Shown here piece by piece: positions 23,626-34,698 of a stretch of DNA of 64,000 nucleotides (position 1 is its first letter; each line of letters opens with the position of its first letter). Under the pieces are notes generated by a model. The model had not been told where the DNA came from. It saw nothing but the letters and a program-made list of their open reading frames with translations, and searched no databases. Both the position numbers and the translations under genes were made by a program. Source of the stretch: Cladorrhinum sp. PSN259 (taxonomy: Eukaryota; Ascomycota; Sordariomycetes; Sordariales; Podosporaceae); contig MU867105.1 in the NCBI GenBank assembly GCA_033725935.1, positions 62,001 to 126,000 of the forward strand. The letters run 5' to 3'.

Positions 23626-24713
23626 TCAGGCCACACTGTCCTTGTAATACTGTTCCAAGGTCTCGAGCGAAGTAGGATGCACCCGGCCAACCTTCATCAC
23701 CTTGAGATTATCTTCCACCGTATATATCCTCCCGCAGTCCAACCTCGCAATGGGTGAGATGTACTGATCTTCAGCCTCAATAATGATAGCGACTGGCTCA
23801 CGCGTAATCTTCTCCTCTGGAAATGGGCGAGCAGGCTCAACCGAGGCTTTGTGAAGTACCACGTAGTCCATGTCGCGCCCCCGAGCCGCCTTGTTTGGAT
23901 TTGTGCTGCTCTTGCCTCCGTAAGTTCCAATGCTGAAGCAGATGGAATGATGGAGACGCCGTCTGACAACCACAAACCATCTATACTTTGCAATGGGTTT
24001 CTCCCGAAAGTACCCTTGGATGGTATCCTGCCAGTCTGGAGTGAGCGGTGGTCTGCCAGGTTCTTTCCACCCAGGTTCAAACCACACTGTCTTGAAGATA
24101 CGACCGATGGAGAAGAAGCGTTTGGGCTTGGAAACCACTTTAAGTCCTGCAGAGACGAGTTAACAGGCAATATTTGAGCCAAGTTAATGATGATACGGAA
24201 CTCACTCTCATCTAAAGGCCCTGCCCACGGAGGAGCACTTTCGACTGGTGACCTGACAAGATTTCTGGGAATGGATGTATTGGACTCTGATGTCGAGCTC
24301 CGTTTAGGAGCTGATATGGTTCCTTGCCTGACCAGAGCCTGGGGCGAACCATTTCCCGACGAATCAGTCTTGGTCGGACTCGGGACACGGCCATCTTTCT
24401 GTTTCTGATACTCGGTATAGTAGAGCTTCTCGCCATCTGCTTCACATAAGTTTTTTGGAGACGAAAAAGAGGCGCGAGAGTGAGTTGTGCACTTACTTTC
24501 ATCGATTCTCGTGTAATCCAGAACGTCAGGATCCCATTTCCATTGATAGCCGTACTCCTTGGTGGGCTGGAAGTACTCTGTGCGGGAGGTATTGCCGTTG
24601 GTGTCGATTTTTGGCAGTGCGGTTGAATCGTTCCCAACCTCGGAGCACATGCTCTGGTCATCGTCTGTTGTTTCATCCGGGGTGGGAGCCAACGGCTCTC
24701 TCACGACAGTCAT
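23626..24713 (-). CDS. DUF6590 domain protein
   Basis: Exons 24713-24497, 24436-24206 and 24146-23626 encode 322 residues. The two introns of 60 and 59 nt have GTAAGT/GTGAGT donors and GCAG acceptors, both in phase 1. The N-terminal half is disordered. The C-terminal half (about 150-310) is the fungal DUF6590 domain: it starts 'RFFSIGRIFKTVWFEP', continues 'KYRWFVVVRRRLHHSICFSIGTY' and 'DYVVLHKA', and ends 'YTVEDNLKVMKVGRV'. This domain is common in ascomycete proteins of unknown biochemical role. The start ATG lies in ACAATGA; the open frame runs a little further upstream but without an ATG. No neighbouring gene suggests a pathway. Confidence 0.8.
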
Positions 24714-27434
24714 TGTCAGGATGAGTACGTCTAGGGATGTGGGATAGAAGTTGAGGGACCAAGGGGACTCTTTTCGAGAGAGCCTCGGAAGGCTCAAAGG
24801 CAGGGCATCGGGGAGAATTCAAGCTATACTGTTGCGATAAGTACAAGCCCAATGTCTCGCCGCTATCTGGGTTGATCTGCACAATCCCTTGACTGGTCAC
24901 ATATATGCAATATTTTGATGTGCGTGGGCTGCAGCGGGAAGAGAAAAAAAGCAAGCAATGTAAACTAGTAGGCGAGGCTCTGTGCTTTGGAGGTTGGAGC
25001 GGAGAAAAGTACCGGTGGTGTGCACCCGTTAGATTATTGCAATGCAGCGGTTGGGAAAGGAAGCCTCCGCAAGAACCGGGCGACTCAGCAAATAAATTAG
25101 AGACCCAGCCTACCAGGCAACCCCACCATCCTCCGTGTGCGTGAAGCGGGCTGAGCAAGAACGCCTGAGGCATACCTCCGTACCACCCACCCTCTTTCAG
25201 AAGATTCAATAGGCGATGTTGACTTATTCGCTCCTTCCTGCTGTGGTTCTCTGCACAAATATGGCAGGCGTGGCCCCCAAGATGGGTAGAAGCCTGGAAA
25301 TCTGCCCAAACTGACCAAGCTTCCAGGTTGTTAACTGCAGACACTACACCCTCATAGGCGCGTAGATGTCTAATTTAGCATTTGCTGCCCAAACGTGATA
25401 TTTGTCCAGCAACGAAATGGGGGGGTAGGCAGCCATGTTTGCGAGCGCCATTGACAATTACAATTACCGTAATAGGAAAGTGGAACTGTGTGGGACAGGT
25501 CACCCCTCCAAGTCATGTCTCGAGATTTCGGCCTATCATTCTCAAAAACTTGATCTTTTTCTGAGCTCGTGCAAAGATCTGATCTTGCTTCCTTTCTTTT
25601 TCAACCACTCGAGACCAAAACTTCCAGTCAATCCTGAACACATTCAACAAAGCCGAAATATCACATTTGTCCGATACCGCTTCGGGTGCGGTATTTGGGC
25701 AGCCCCCACGACACCAAGTGGCAGCCACAGGATCCAGAGGCGTTAAAGTTGAATCAAAAGAAAAAGCACGCATCTCGATCTACAGTCAGCTTCACTTTCT
25801 AAGCCATCCCCTATCCGTGTATCTTCTGCGCTTTCTCCCCTTTCTCTCCTGAATCTTTCATCGACCTCGACCTCAGCCATGCGTATAAAACCCCTTGACC
25901 GCTCATGCGGCTCATCTGTGCCACTCTATTGCTCAAGCCATCTCCGGATGACGGCCCGAAACGGACACCGAAGATCTCAAGGTGTGCTGGAAGCGGACGT
26001 GCCCCCATTCGGAAGTCATTCCCCATATCTAAGGCCTCCGTTTCCCCACGGCCCGTATGTGCCCGTCTGCGGCCCGTACACATGGAGTAAATCCTTGACT
26101 ACCGGCATATCCGCAGTAGCTTCAGTCTTGTGACTCTCTCTCTTCACCGCTTATTGGACACTTTTCACATATTGGCTGTTGAGCTTTGATGTCATGCATT
26201 CCTGCCTGAATGTGTCGTTCTGACGGTTTCTCTCAACTTCTTGAGGAGCCTTGCTCAAAATATGTCTTGGGCGGTCGTCGAGGGGTTTAGGTCTAAAACG
26301 ACCATCCCCAACAAAGACAGCCAGTAGGTTTTTGTAATCGTACACTACTTCGCCTTGGGCAGAGTACCTTGTCCCAGCTTCATCGATTCGAGGCAGTTAT
26401 CCATACAATATATGTATCCCAGAATAAACTCGCCTTTAAAGCACGGCATTATCTTTTCCCTGTGACCTTGACTACACTACCACAGCAAGCTAAACAGGGA
26501 CAAGGGCAATATTATACTAGCTTTCTCAAACTTTTCGAGTCAGTATTGCCTGCTTGGTTCATGCACTTTCCTCTCCAGTTGCTCTGATGTAAACCGTTCT
26601 AAGTATGATCATCATCCCATGGATTTCATATATCCTCATACCGATACTATATAAAAACAAATCCAGACTCACAAATTGCTCTACTAACTCTGACTACTTT
26701 CCGCCAATAATTCAGTTTGGTATTAAAAGGCTTATTAAAATAGGAAGGTTCGCCGAAGTTGTGGCTGCACTAGATAAGCTCTGCACAGCCTCCGCTTTCA
26801 ACTCCTTTTTTGCCGCGTCCAACTTGGAAACGCGTATAGGCCTCCAGATTTGGTTCTTTTCACGCTGGAAAGCAAGCACACATAGTTCAAGTTCGTGTTA
26901 TCCATTGTGTTCTCGTGCCGTAAATTTACTCCTCAAGTCAAATTTTGTACCCAGAGAACTCACAAGCTGGAACAAAAATGCCAGTTCCAGTGGAGGTTGA
27001 AGGATTGCGTAAAACACCGTAACTATGCATGTATGTACATGTACATACATAGCGACACTTTAGTAAATAGGAGACGGGAATGTGTTAAACTGCATGGGGG
27101 CAGAATAGATCAATACTACACAACATACTTAAAAAGAAACATGGACTTTAATCACTTTTTTTTCCAGTGAATCTTGGAACACCGAAGTAACGTAGCAACC
27201 TTTTTTTTCACAGGGTTATTTGAGGTTATGTACTCTCTCTCAACGTCTGAAACTCTATATGCAACACCAAGCGCCAGGCGGGCAGGGTAGACTTAAAACA
27301 AAACACTCATTTATTTTTTCGAAACTTGACCTTTGCGAAAAAAGAAAAAAAAAAAGAAAAAACCAGAAATAAAATATTTCTTATTCAAGGGGAGAGAGAG
27401 AAAAAAAAAAGGGGGGGGGAGAATAAAAAGAAAT
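24714..27434. other. 2.7 kb gene-free region
   Basis: The first 700 bases should contain the promoter of the DUF6590 gene. From about 26150 the sequence becomes AT-rich with short degenerate open frames, A/G homopolymers near 27335-27425 and no recognisable family. Part could be old, mutated repeat DNA. I see no inverted or long terminal repeats at its ends. Confidence 0.4.
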
Positions 27435-27541
27435 GGGAACTGTGAGGCTCGAACTCACGACCTCAGGATGACTCCAATGTTAAACTGGATCATATTTCGA
27501 CGAATATGAGACCTGCGCTCTTCCAACTGAGCCAAGCTCCC
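27435..27541 (-). tRNA. tRNA-Met (CAT), elongator, with intron
   Basis: A complete cloverleaf can be drawn on the minus strand: acceptor GGGAGCT/AGTTCCC with one G-T pair, D arm GCTC/GAGC with loop AGTTGGAA, and T arm GTGAG-TTCGAGC-CTCAC. The anticodon loop is CTCATAA with CAT at positions 34-36 and purine at 37. The T31-T39 mismatch in the anticodon stem is shared with other eukaryotic elongator Met tRNAs. A 35-nt intron (27504-27470) sits one base 3' of the anticodon, the standard position. The B box (GTTCGAGCC-type) supports polymerase III transcription. A T-rich stretch follows on the minus strand as terminator. Confidence 0.92.
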
Positions 27542-28255
27542 TGTTACAGGATTATACATTCTTTTACCACGGAATTTCCAGTTATATCAATCTTCCCATC
27601 CCCCTGCACGGCCTATACATGCAAATCGATTTCACATCTAGAGTATGTACAGACAGTGCATATATTGCTCAGGGCACAACGCGATTGCGAACTACAAAGT
27701 TTTAAGAGAAATATGTTATTCCCTCATTGATTGTTAATAAAAGGCAGATTTATTTATTATAGTTGCAAGTTCTCAGCCTTTTTTTTCTTTTTAAGAGACC
27801 AAACAGTTGATTGGTGTTTAACATTAGAAGTAAATAAATGAGAGGTATAAACCACCTTTTTTTTTTTTTTTTTTTTTGGTAACAAAGGATAATCCATCCG
27901 GATGCAAAGCTTCATGAATTCCGAACTATTTACTATTTAAAGAGAAACAGAAAGTGCAAAACTGCGGTACATAATTCTTTGTTGATGCAGTGTCTGTCTG
28001 TGTGTACTAATCTAGTGACGGTGATACTACTCCTATCACATTTATGTTATTTTGTAAATAATCTTGCAAGGTTTGTTGATCTCTTCCATCCAAAATAAGG
28101 GAGAAATTTAAATCTTCCGTGTATTCCTCTAGCTAATATTTCTAACCTTGTAAGTCTAGCTAAATATTGTAACGTTCAATCATAACAAAAATAAACATAT
28201 GAAAATAATCGCTTTCCTTTCCTTCCGTTCCCATTCGTAAATCACATTTTCTACA
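27542..28255. other. AT-rich spacer
   Basis: About 710 bases between the tRNA and the 3' end of the lipase gene. AT-rich with T runs near 27780 and 27858-27877. Nothing coding is seen; it probably includes lipase 3' untranslated sequence. Confidence 0.45.
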
Positions 28256-31200
28256 TCACACCGGCGCCTCCATCACCCCTGCCTTCAATTTAGTCAGGGC
28301 ATCTTCGTACATGCCAGGACTGTGATCAGTCAACATGCTCATCCCAAATCTAACCTCCCTAAATCTCTTCTCAACATCTCTCACATATCTAAGCACAACC
28401 CTGTGTGCCGGCCGTCCAAAGTGCTCCTCCCCATCGAGCAAGAAGGCATCTCTCCTCAACACCCTGGTGGTTTCAACAACAAAAACCTCACCGGGTGGTA
28501 CCAACTTCTGGCTCATCATGCTCGCACGAAGCACCTTTAGGGCAGCATAGGCCCACTGCTCGTCATCGGCTTGTTGGGAATCGGCGGGCTTATGGCCACT
28601 ACCATGCCACTGATGAGAGAAGCCATCGTGCAGAGCTTTGAGAATCCGCTGCCGCACTTCATCCTTGGCTTGATTATTGTCAGTTTTGAAAGCAAGCGAG
28701 ATAGCTTGGAAATCGTGGAGGACACCGAGCGAGAGATATGGAACGAGATCATTTCCATTGACAATGCTGGTAATCAATCCGCGGGTGGCCTTGCTCAGAG
28801 ACGACGACATGGTAGAAGGCGGTCCATACGCAAAGACATGGACTGGTCTACCCGACGGCAGGCAAATGTTCCCGGGTGGAGTCGTAGGAGTAACCCCATC
28901 ACCAAGCAACTTGGTGTGAGGGTCGGCCGAGGTGACAAACGAGGTACCCGGTGCAGGTTCTGAAAGCATGACGCCCAGAAGAGCCGTCACAGCACCACCA
29001 AGCGAATGGCCCGTCAATACAAGGCCGTAGTCTGTGTACTTTTCCAAAGCTTGCTTGAGGATGTTGAGCACCTTGCCATCGCCGCCGTAAAGTAGGCGCT
29101 TGGCTGATGCGTGAACACCCTTGTGGACTTTGTATGGCTTGCCCCTCCAGACGAGGTCGTCATAGTCGCAGGTCATATCAGCGAGCACATCCTCAAATCC
29201 AAGCGTCCCTCGGCAAGCCAGGACCACTGCTTTTGATTCGTGATCCAGAGAAATGTAATGAACGAGGGGAACACCGGTGTTGGTTGAGCCGGTGCCATCA
29301 GAACCGCCTTGGGTATCAACAAATGAACAGAGCAGAATGCTCTCAGCTTCTGATTCGGTGTGGTGAGCGAAGCAACGAAGCTCATGATGGGTATCGTCCA
29401 GAGCCCTCAATATCGGCATCTCCTTGGCGATACCGAGAACTCGAAGAAAGCTGGATCCGTAGGATGCCGAGGCAAATCTCATGTACCGGGTAATGTTGTT
29501 CAGGAAATGATCTCTAGGGAAAATGTCCTCCAGTCTGCCAGCTTGCCGAAGAGTCCCCAATGCTTCATCGTCGAACGCACTTCGGCTGCTGTAGCCATGG
29601 AATGGGATCAATGACGCCTGAGACTCGTTTGTCCTGAGAGTATAAATGCTTGGCCGATAGAGGCGAGACTTTACGCGTCTATGGTTTGACTGTGGGCTAC
29701 CACCAAGTGCACTAGCAAGCTCCTTATCTGAGCGTGCATTCTTGGTAGTAGGGGCATTATCCTCATATGGCGTCACCGGCCGATAGTCTTCCCCAGTTGC
29801 GATGTGATAAGTTTCAGTCTGAGAGATGGAAGAGTCTCGGCGACTCTCGTGCACTGAAATATAACTGGCTCTGGAATCGCATCTAGTTGAGGACCGCCGA
29901 GATTCCGCGGTGCTCGGCCGGCTTTTGTGAGTGGGCACTGATGATAAAGGATCCCTTTTTGGAATGAGTGACGATTGCCGAGCAGGAACGGAAAGGTGTA
30001 ATGATGGTCTGCCGTTGGTTAGTTGGCGTTGCGTGCTAGCAACCGTGGGTCTAGCAAGACTGTCTACGAGGTGCTTCCCCTTTGCTTTGCCAGCGCCAGC
30101 ATCCGAACTCGAGTCATCTTTGTTAAAGATGGACCCCGATCTCTGGAATGCTCTTCTAAAGCCACTGCTCTTTTTGGATATTCCAGCCTCCTCCTTGGTT
30201 TTGTAGGAGGGGAGATACCGATTCAACGATTGCTTTCTAGAAGGCTCGCTTGAGCGGGTGTTATCTTTGGCCGAGGAGCCAGTAGGGGGGATACGGGGAC
30301 GTTTTTGGTTGGCAGTAGTTTCATGCCCGTATTTGGACGATGACGGAATGCGAGACGAGCGAGAGGTTGAGTCGGGAGAGATGGGAAGGCCTGAACCGGA
30401 GAAACTTGGTCGACGCGGCGCACCGGATCGTTCCCTGGATGGCTTTGGCGGAACAATAGGAGGTAGGTCTTCCATCTCGGCATCCGAAGTTTCGGACGAC
30501 TCTGTATCCAGCTGTTCAACATAACCCGGGACCTGGCTGATATCACCATCCTCTTTCTGAAACGAGGTCCGTCTTTCTTGGCTGCGAGAATGTCGGAACA
30601 CATAACGAGAATCATGAATGGCCTTGTCTGAGCGGCTACCTGGCCGCAGTGAGGATTTCGAAAGAGCTTGTCGGCCATCCCAGTTCTCTTCAATCAGCTC
30701 AACCCCCGGTGGTGTTTCGACTCTAACGTCCTCAGAACCGCCTGTAACCTCGACTGTGATGATCTCGGTGGTTCTAATCTGTCTGGTAATCGACACTCTG
30801 GCGTTGTCGGGCATGGATCTCATGATCTGTCGCTCCAGCTGAAGGGCAGGGATACCATTGACGTCGTCATCGTTTGTCGGTATCGGCAAATTCTCCGTCA
30901 TAATGAGAGTGCCTTCTGGGGCGTCGCTCTGGGCATATGCACCGTTGTGAACGCCGTAGAGACTCTCATCGTGTATATCGACCCGTATGCCATCACTTGA
31001 AACGACAACATCCCATATTACCTCCTCAATACGAAGTGCCCGACTTTCTTCTTCTAATGAGCGGCGAGACCACCTTTGCAGGTAGGCCATGCCGCAAAGG
31101 CCCAGCATGAGATCCAAAACCCCAACCTTTTCCCCCGGTTGACCTGTAGCTGGATTCTGAAATTCACGGCGGATGAGAGTGATGATGCTAGCCATGGCTC

Positions 31201-31705
31201 TGGAGGAGTCGGTTGAGCCAAAGAACTGATCGAGGGTTGAGAGGAGGAGTTGGGAGCTGTCAGAGAATAAGGCAAGGGTTGTGCCCGTCATGTGGAAGCC
31301 GGTAGTGGTCCAGAAGACGATCTGGGACATGGTGCGGTGAAGGTTTTCGAGGCTTCTCTCGAGGATATTCTCAGCATCGGCCCTGCCGAGCTCTGACTGG
31401 GAGCCGGAGACAACATCTTTGCCTGCCCTGCTGAGTACCGTCCCGAGGATGTTTCGTCCCAGTTCCAGGCTGGATAAGGTAGTGAATTTGGCAGCGTCGA
31501 GTCCATAGCCTCCTATTACCGTGCCCATACGCAGGGCGAGACTGGTGGACCTTGTTGCGAGACTGACGGCTTTTGCTATCGGGCTTGGAAGGAGGGTGTT
31601 GCCCGGATCGGAGACTACGATTTCTTGGAGCTGGGTAGTGATGCGCCTGTCATCGTCGTCGTGATCCAGCTCAACACTGATGGGGCCATGGTTTCCAAAG
31701 ATCAT
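28256..31705 (-). CDS. Class 3 lipase, sn1-diacylglycerol lipase type
   Basis: One open frame of about 1149 residues from the first in-frame ATG at 31705. The C-terminal third holds an alpha/beta-hydrolase of the lipase class 3 family: 'VLACRGTLGFEDVLADMTCDY' near residues 830-850 gives the oxyanion/lid region, the nucleophile motif GHSLGG lies at about 899-904 (Ser901), and a later 'NGNDLVPYLS' supplies the Asp. A catalytic His probably lies in the following 200 residues. The N-terminus is predicted helical ('PIAKAVSLATRSTSLALRMG') and the middle is long, Ser/Arg-rich and disordered. Animal DAG lipases make 2-acylglycerols at membranes; a similar reaction is likely here. The open frame extends upstream to 31747 without an ATG. 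A 25-nt first exon (31902-31878) joined at 31740 would give an ATG start but needs a weak AAG acceptor. Confidence 0.85.
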   Translation of the reverse strand: MIFGNHGPISVELDHDDDDRRITTQLQEIVVSDPGNTLLPSPIAKAVSLATRSTSLALRMGTVIGGYGLDAAKFTTLSSLELGRNILGTVLSRAGKDVVSGSQSELGRADAENILERSLENLHRTMSQIVFWTTTGFHMTGTTLALFSDSSQLLLSTLDQFFGSTDSSRAMASIITLIRREFQNPATGQPGEKVGVLDLMLGLCGMAYLQRWSRRSLEEESRALRIEEVIWDVVVSSDGIRVDIHDESLYGVHNGAYAQSDAPEGTLIMTENLPIPTNDDDVNGIPALQLERQIMRSMPDNARVSITRQIRTTEIITVEVTGGSEDVRVETPPGVELIEENWDGRQALSKSSLRPGSRSDKAIHDSRYVFRHSRSQERRTSFQKEDGDISQVPGYVEQLDTESSETSDAEMEDLPPIVPPKPSRERSGAPRRPSFSGSGLPISPDSTSRSSRIPSSSKYGHETTANQKRPRIPPTGSSAKDNTRSSEPSRKQSLNRYLPSYKTKEEAGISKKSSGFRRAFQRSGSIFNKDDSSSDAGAGKAKGKHLVDSLARPTVASTQRQLTNGRPSLHLSVPARQSSLIPKRDPLSSVPTHKSRPSTAESRRSSTRCDSRASYISVHESRRDSSISQTETYHIATGEDYRPVTPYEDNAPTTKNARSDKELASALGGSPQSNHRRVKSRLYRPSIYTLRTNESQASLIPFHGYSSRSAFDDEALGTLRQAGRLEDIFPRDHFLNNITRYMRFASASYGSSFLRVLGIAKEMPILRALDDTHHELRCFAHHTESEAESILLCSFVDTQGGSDGTGSTNTGVPLVHYISLDHESKAVVLACRGTLGFEDVLADMTCDYDDLVWRGKPYKVHKGVHASAKRLLYGGDGKVLNILKQALEKYTDYGLVLTGHSLGGAVTALLGVMLSEPAPGTSFVTSADPHTKLLGDGVTPTTPPGNICLPSGRPVHVFAYGPPSTMSSSLSKATRGLITSIVNGNDLVPYLSLGVLHDFQAISLAFKTDNNQAKDEVRQRILKALHDGFSHQWHGSGHKPADSQQADDEQWAYAALKVLRASMMSQKLVPPGEVFVVETTRVLRRDAFLLDGEEHFGRPAHRVVLRYVRDVEKRFREVRFGMSMLTDHSPGMYEDALTKLKAGVMEAPV

Positions 31706-32601
31706 TGTAACAACGTCAACAGTGCCGTTGTCGTTGTCCTCTTGCACAAGCAGCCATGGACGGAGAAAAAAGAGATAAACAGATAGAATCGGGGAATGAA
31801 TTCAGGGACACCTTAGGAAGGGGGCCAAAAAAGGTTGGTAAGCCTTGAAGAAGAAATTTTGTGAAATCATGCGTTACCACCGGCGCGCTGGCAGCATTCC
31901 ATCTCTCTTCAACTGTTTTATTTTGGCTTCGACGCTAATTTAGCATGTGATGACGCCCACCAAGGGGTTATCGGGTCATCTGCCGACGATTTAAGGGCAA
32001 CACTTGGGGAGGACTTGCTCCGTAGCGGCCGACTCCAACTGCCAAAGAACTGTCCAACCCCGCGTTTCGCAGCTGTGCAGCAAGATCGCCACGTTGAAGT
32101 TTGCCCAGGGGCAGAGATTGGGTTTCGACCAGCAGGTGGATCCACCACGTTGCTAATGATGACAGAAAACGACAGAAACGAGGTACACAGTCCCATTTAC
32201 CATTAGCGTTATGACGCCTGGGAGACATCACCTTTTACCGATCATCGAAGACCCGGGCTCTCGGGTTTTTGTCGACCACACACCAGCGAGGTGGAAGTGG
32301 GTGCCCATCTTTGAAGGTTGTGGGAATAAAGAAGTAGTTCCTCGCATCATGTCAGCAAACAATGCGGTGGCTTCCCAGTGGTTAGCGTGCTCTAACAGGG
32401 CTGATGTGGTGCTGTTTTGCTGCCTGATCGGAATCTTCCATCGCTCACCACAGCGGGGCTGGGTGCCCCTCAGGTCTCAGACAGGGAGGTTGAATGGGGG
32501 TTCGGATTCTCTCCATACCAATTGTTGACCGCTTCGCAATTACTTCTTCCTCAACACCCCCCCAAACCCTCGTACGAGTTCAATTGATTGTCACTATCAA
32601 G
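31706..32601. other. Shared promoter of lipase and GNA1 genes
   Basis: About 900 bases between divergent genes. No coding frame is supported apart from a possible tiny lipase exon at 31878-31902. Short frames near 32015-32520 lack conserved features and probably lie in the leader of the acetyltransferase gene. Confidence 0.45.
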
Positions 32602-33209
32602 ATGAGCACCCTACAAGACCTCTTCTCGGCCGAGTTGCTTTCGCCCGAAGTCCAAGCTGCTCTCCCTGAGGGTTACAAACTGAGAGCCCTCCGATTAAGC
32701 GACTACGAGACTGGCTTCCTCGATTGCTTGCGGGTGTTGACCACGGTGGGAGACATCTCCAAGGAGAAATTCCAGGAGCGGTACGAGTGGGTGTCCAACC
32801 AGGATGGCACCTACTTTATTCTGGTGATCGAGGACACCAACAGCAGCCCGGCCAAGGTGGTGGGCACCGGCGCACTGATCGTCGAACGCAAGTTGTATGT
32901 GCTCCCTCGTGTCGCCAGTAGTCATCCCATCCCACGGACCACCCCCAACTAACACGCCGGTTGCACACCAGCATCCACGATCTCGGAAAGGTTGGACACA
33001 TCGAAGACATCGCCGTTGCCAAGGACCAGCAGGGCAAGAAGCTGGGCCTGCGCATTATCCAAGCACTCGACTTTATTGCGGCAAAGACTGGCTGCTACAA
33101 GACCATCCTCGACTGCAGCGAGCACAACGAAGGCTTCTATGTCAAGTGCGGATTCAAGAGAGCTGGCCTCGAGATGGCGCACTACCACGAGGGACCCAAG
33201 AGTAAATAA
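32602..33209 (+). CDS. gna1: Glucosamine-6-phosphate N-acetyltransferase
   Basis: Exons 32602-32894 and 32972-33209 encode 176 residues with a 77-nt GTATGT/CCAG intron in phase 2. This is a single GNAT-fold enzyme of the usual GNA1 length. Family landmarks are 'LRALRLSDYETGFLDCLRVLTTVG' near the start, 'KFIHDLGKVGHIEDIAV' across the splice junction, the acetyl-CoA pyrophosphate loop 'QGKKLGLRII', and 'DCSEHNEGFYVKCGFKRAGLEM' near the end. It transfers acetyl from acetyl-CoA to glucosamine-6-phosphate in the cytosol, a step toward UDP-GlcNAc, used for chitin, N-glycans and GPI anchors. The start follows AAG in 'AAGATGAGC', a good context. It is divergent from the lipase gene with no visible functional link. 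Confidence 0.95.
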
Positions 33210-34377
33210 GCTCGCGGGCCAATAATATGTACACGCCGATTGATTGAATTTTTTGCTTGGAAAACAGAAACAGCCAACCTCTGATATCAGCCGATTTCTG
33301 CGTGAAACAATCGACACTTTTGTTGGACAGGATAAACGTGGGGGAACAGCGGGTTGCAGGAATCTGGTAGCGTTGTGACGTAACAATAGAAGTTAGACAC
33401 CATGTTCCGCATTGGTTCTCCATTTTCTCGACTTGGTCGACGTCGGGAGGGATGCCCGTGCTGCCGTCCAAAGTCTTGAGCAGCAAGTGATGTCCGATCG
33501 CTAAATTGGAGATGGTGTCGACGGGTGCGACTTTGCGCGGAAAACAGGCCGCCGTTTTCCCATTATCCATGTTAGCGGCCCTCTCGCACCCGTGCAGTTA
33601 GACTAACATCCAGTTTGTACCCCTGAACGGACGCGATGTATCCCTGCTCAGGAACTTGGGGTTCCCCTCCTCATCTGGGACAATAATTGGGTATAACTCT
33701 GAGCATGTGATTCTCCGAGACTGGAACTGTTGCACATCACAACACCACCTTCTGGCAAGCCAACGACGAGAATTGATGGCGCTGAATGGCTGGCTGAATG
33801 CCACCCTTTCGGGCTTGACTACTCCGGGTCTGCTGTGCACGCTCACTGGCACCACTACGCGCACGCCGCCGGCTGAGGGTTTGGACTAACGGGATTGCGT
33901 GAAACACAAGAGCCTTTCTGTCGACCTCTTTGGCTTACTTCGGAGACCCAGACGAACTGAGCTTCTCCGGCCACGCCCCAGGGTCCCGTTCGCCTTGGAA
34001 AACAATGGGATCATCCCCGACATGGCAGGTCGTTGCTTCGGGGAACTTGGTCAGATGGACGTCCCCACTCGGATCTGGTGCAATTGTGTTGCTTGCTTCG
34101 GATGTAGTTGTACTCGGTGTTTTATAATTATAAGAATGTGTCCCCCGAGGTAGGCCGCATTGTCCATGTCTTTTTTTTTTCTCTCTCATTCGCGTCACTG
34201 AGCATTCCTTGATTTGAGACCTCGAATACATCATCTCTACTGTTACACAGACATCAACAACTGATTCACTTCACCTGCTATAAGACCAACTCGGCCCGGG
34301 CTTACACAGCACCACATTTTACCGCGCAGTCTCAAACTACGGAGATTCCCCCAAGACGTCCGATACACCCAACAAAC
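33210..34377. other. Intergenic region
   Basis: About 1.17 kb without a supported gene. Small open frames on both strands lack family features. A T run at 34170-34179 and CA-rich sequence just before 34378 look like promoter and leader of the next transcription unit. Confidence 0.4.
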
Positions 34378-34629
34378 ATGTCTGCCGCCGAGGACCTCAA
34401 CGCTACCGTCGCCCGTGTGCGCATCGCCCTGATTCAGTCGCAGTAGGTTTCCTATTTCACTCGCTTCTCAAGTATAAGTTGGCTTACACTTTCCTTCAGG
34501 GTCCGTGAGAGAACTACCGCAACCTCTCCTCCTCCACCTCGCCGCAGAAGAAGCACCTCTGTCACTGCTGTCAGCTCCAAGGACGGAGCTCTCCAGTTCG
34601 CCAAGCAAAAGGTCGTCAGGGTTGTTTAA
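34378..34629 (+). CDS. Possible spliced micro-gene or leader ORF
   Basis: An ATG in ACAAACATGTC opens 'MSAAEDLNATVARVRIALIQSQ'. If unspliced this stops after 22 codons at TAG 34444-34446. A strong-looking intron (GTAGGT donor at 34443, TTACAC branch, CTTTCCTTCAG acceptor at 34499; 57 nt) would join it to a basic, Pro/Arg/Ser-rich exon ending at TAA 34627-34629. The result is 64 residues with no family I recognise. Its stop lies 70 bases before the ATG of the Ayg1-like gene. It could be a separate small gene, an upstream ORF in that gene's leader, or an alternative 5' exon. Confidence 0.35.
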
Positions 34630-34698
34630 ACTCTTTTTGCTCGCTCGGAAGATATCTTTTTGTATCATCATTTTATTTGTTATCAAGTCTTTTTCATC

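Noticed and set aside
24673..25344. 223-codon minus-strand frame upstream of the DUF6590 gene
   Set aside because: It overlaps the start of the DUF6590 gene in another frame and shows no conserved features or splice logic.
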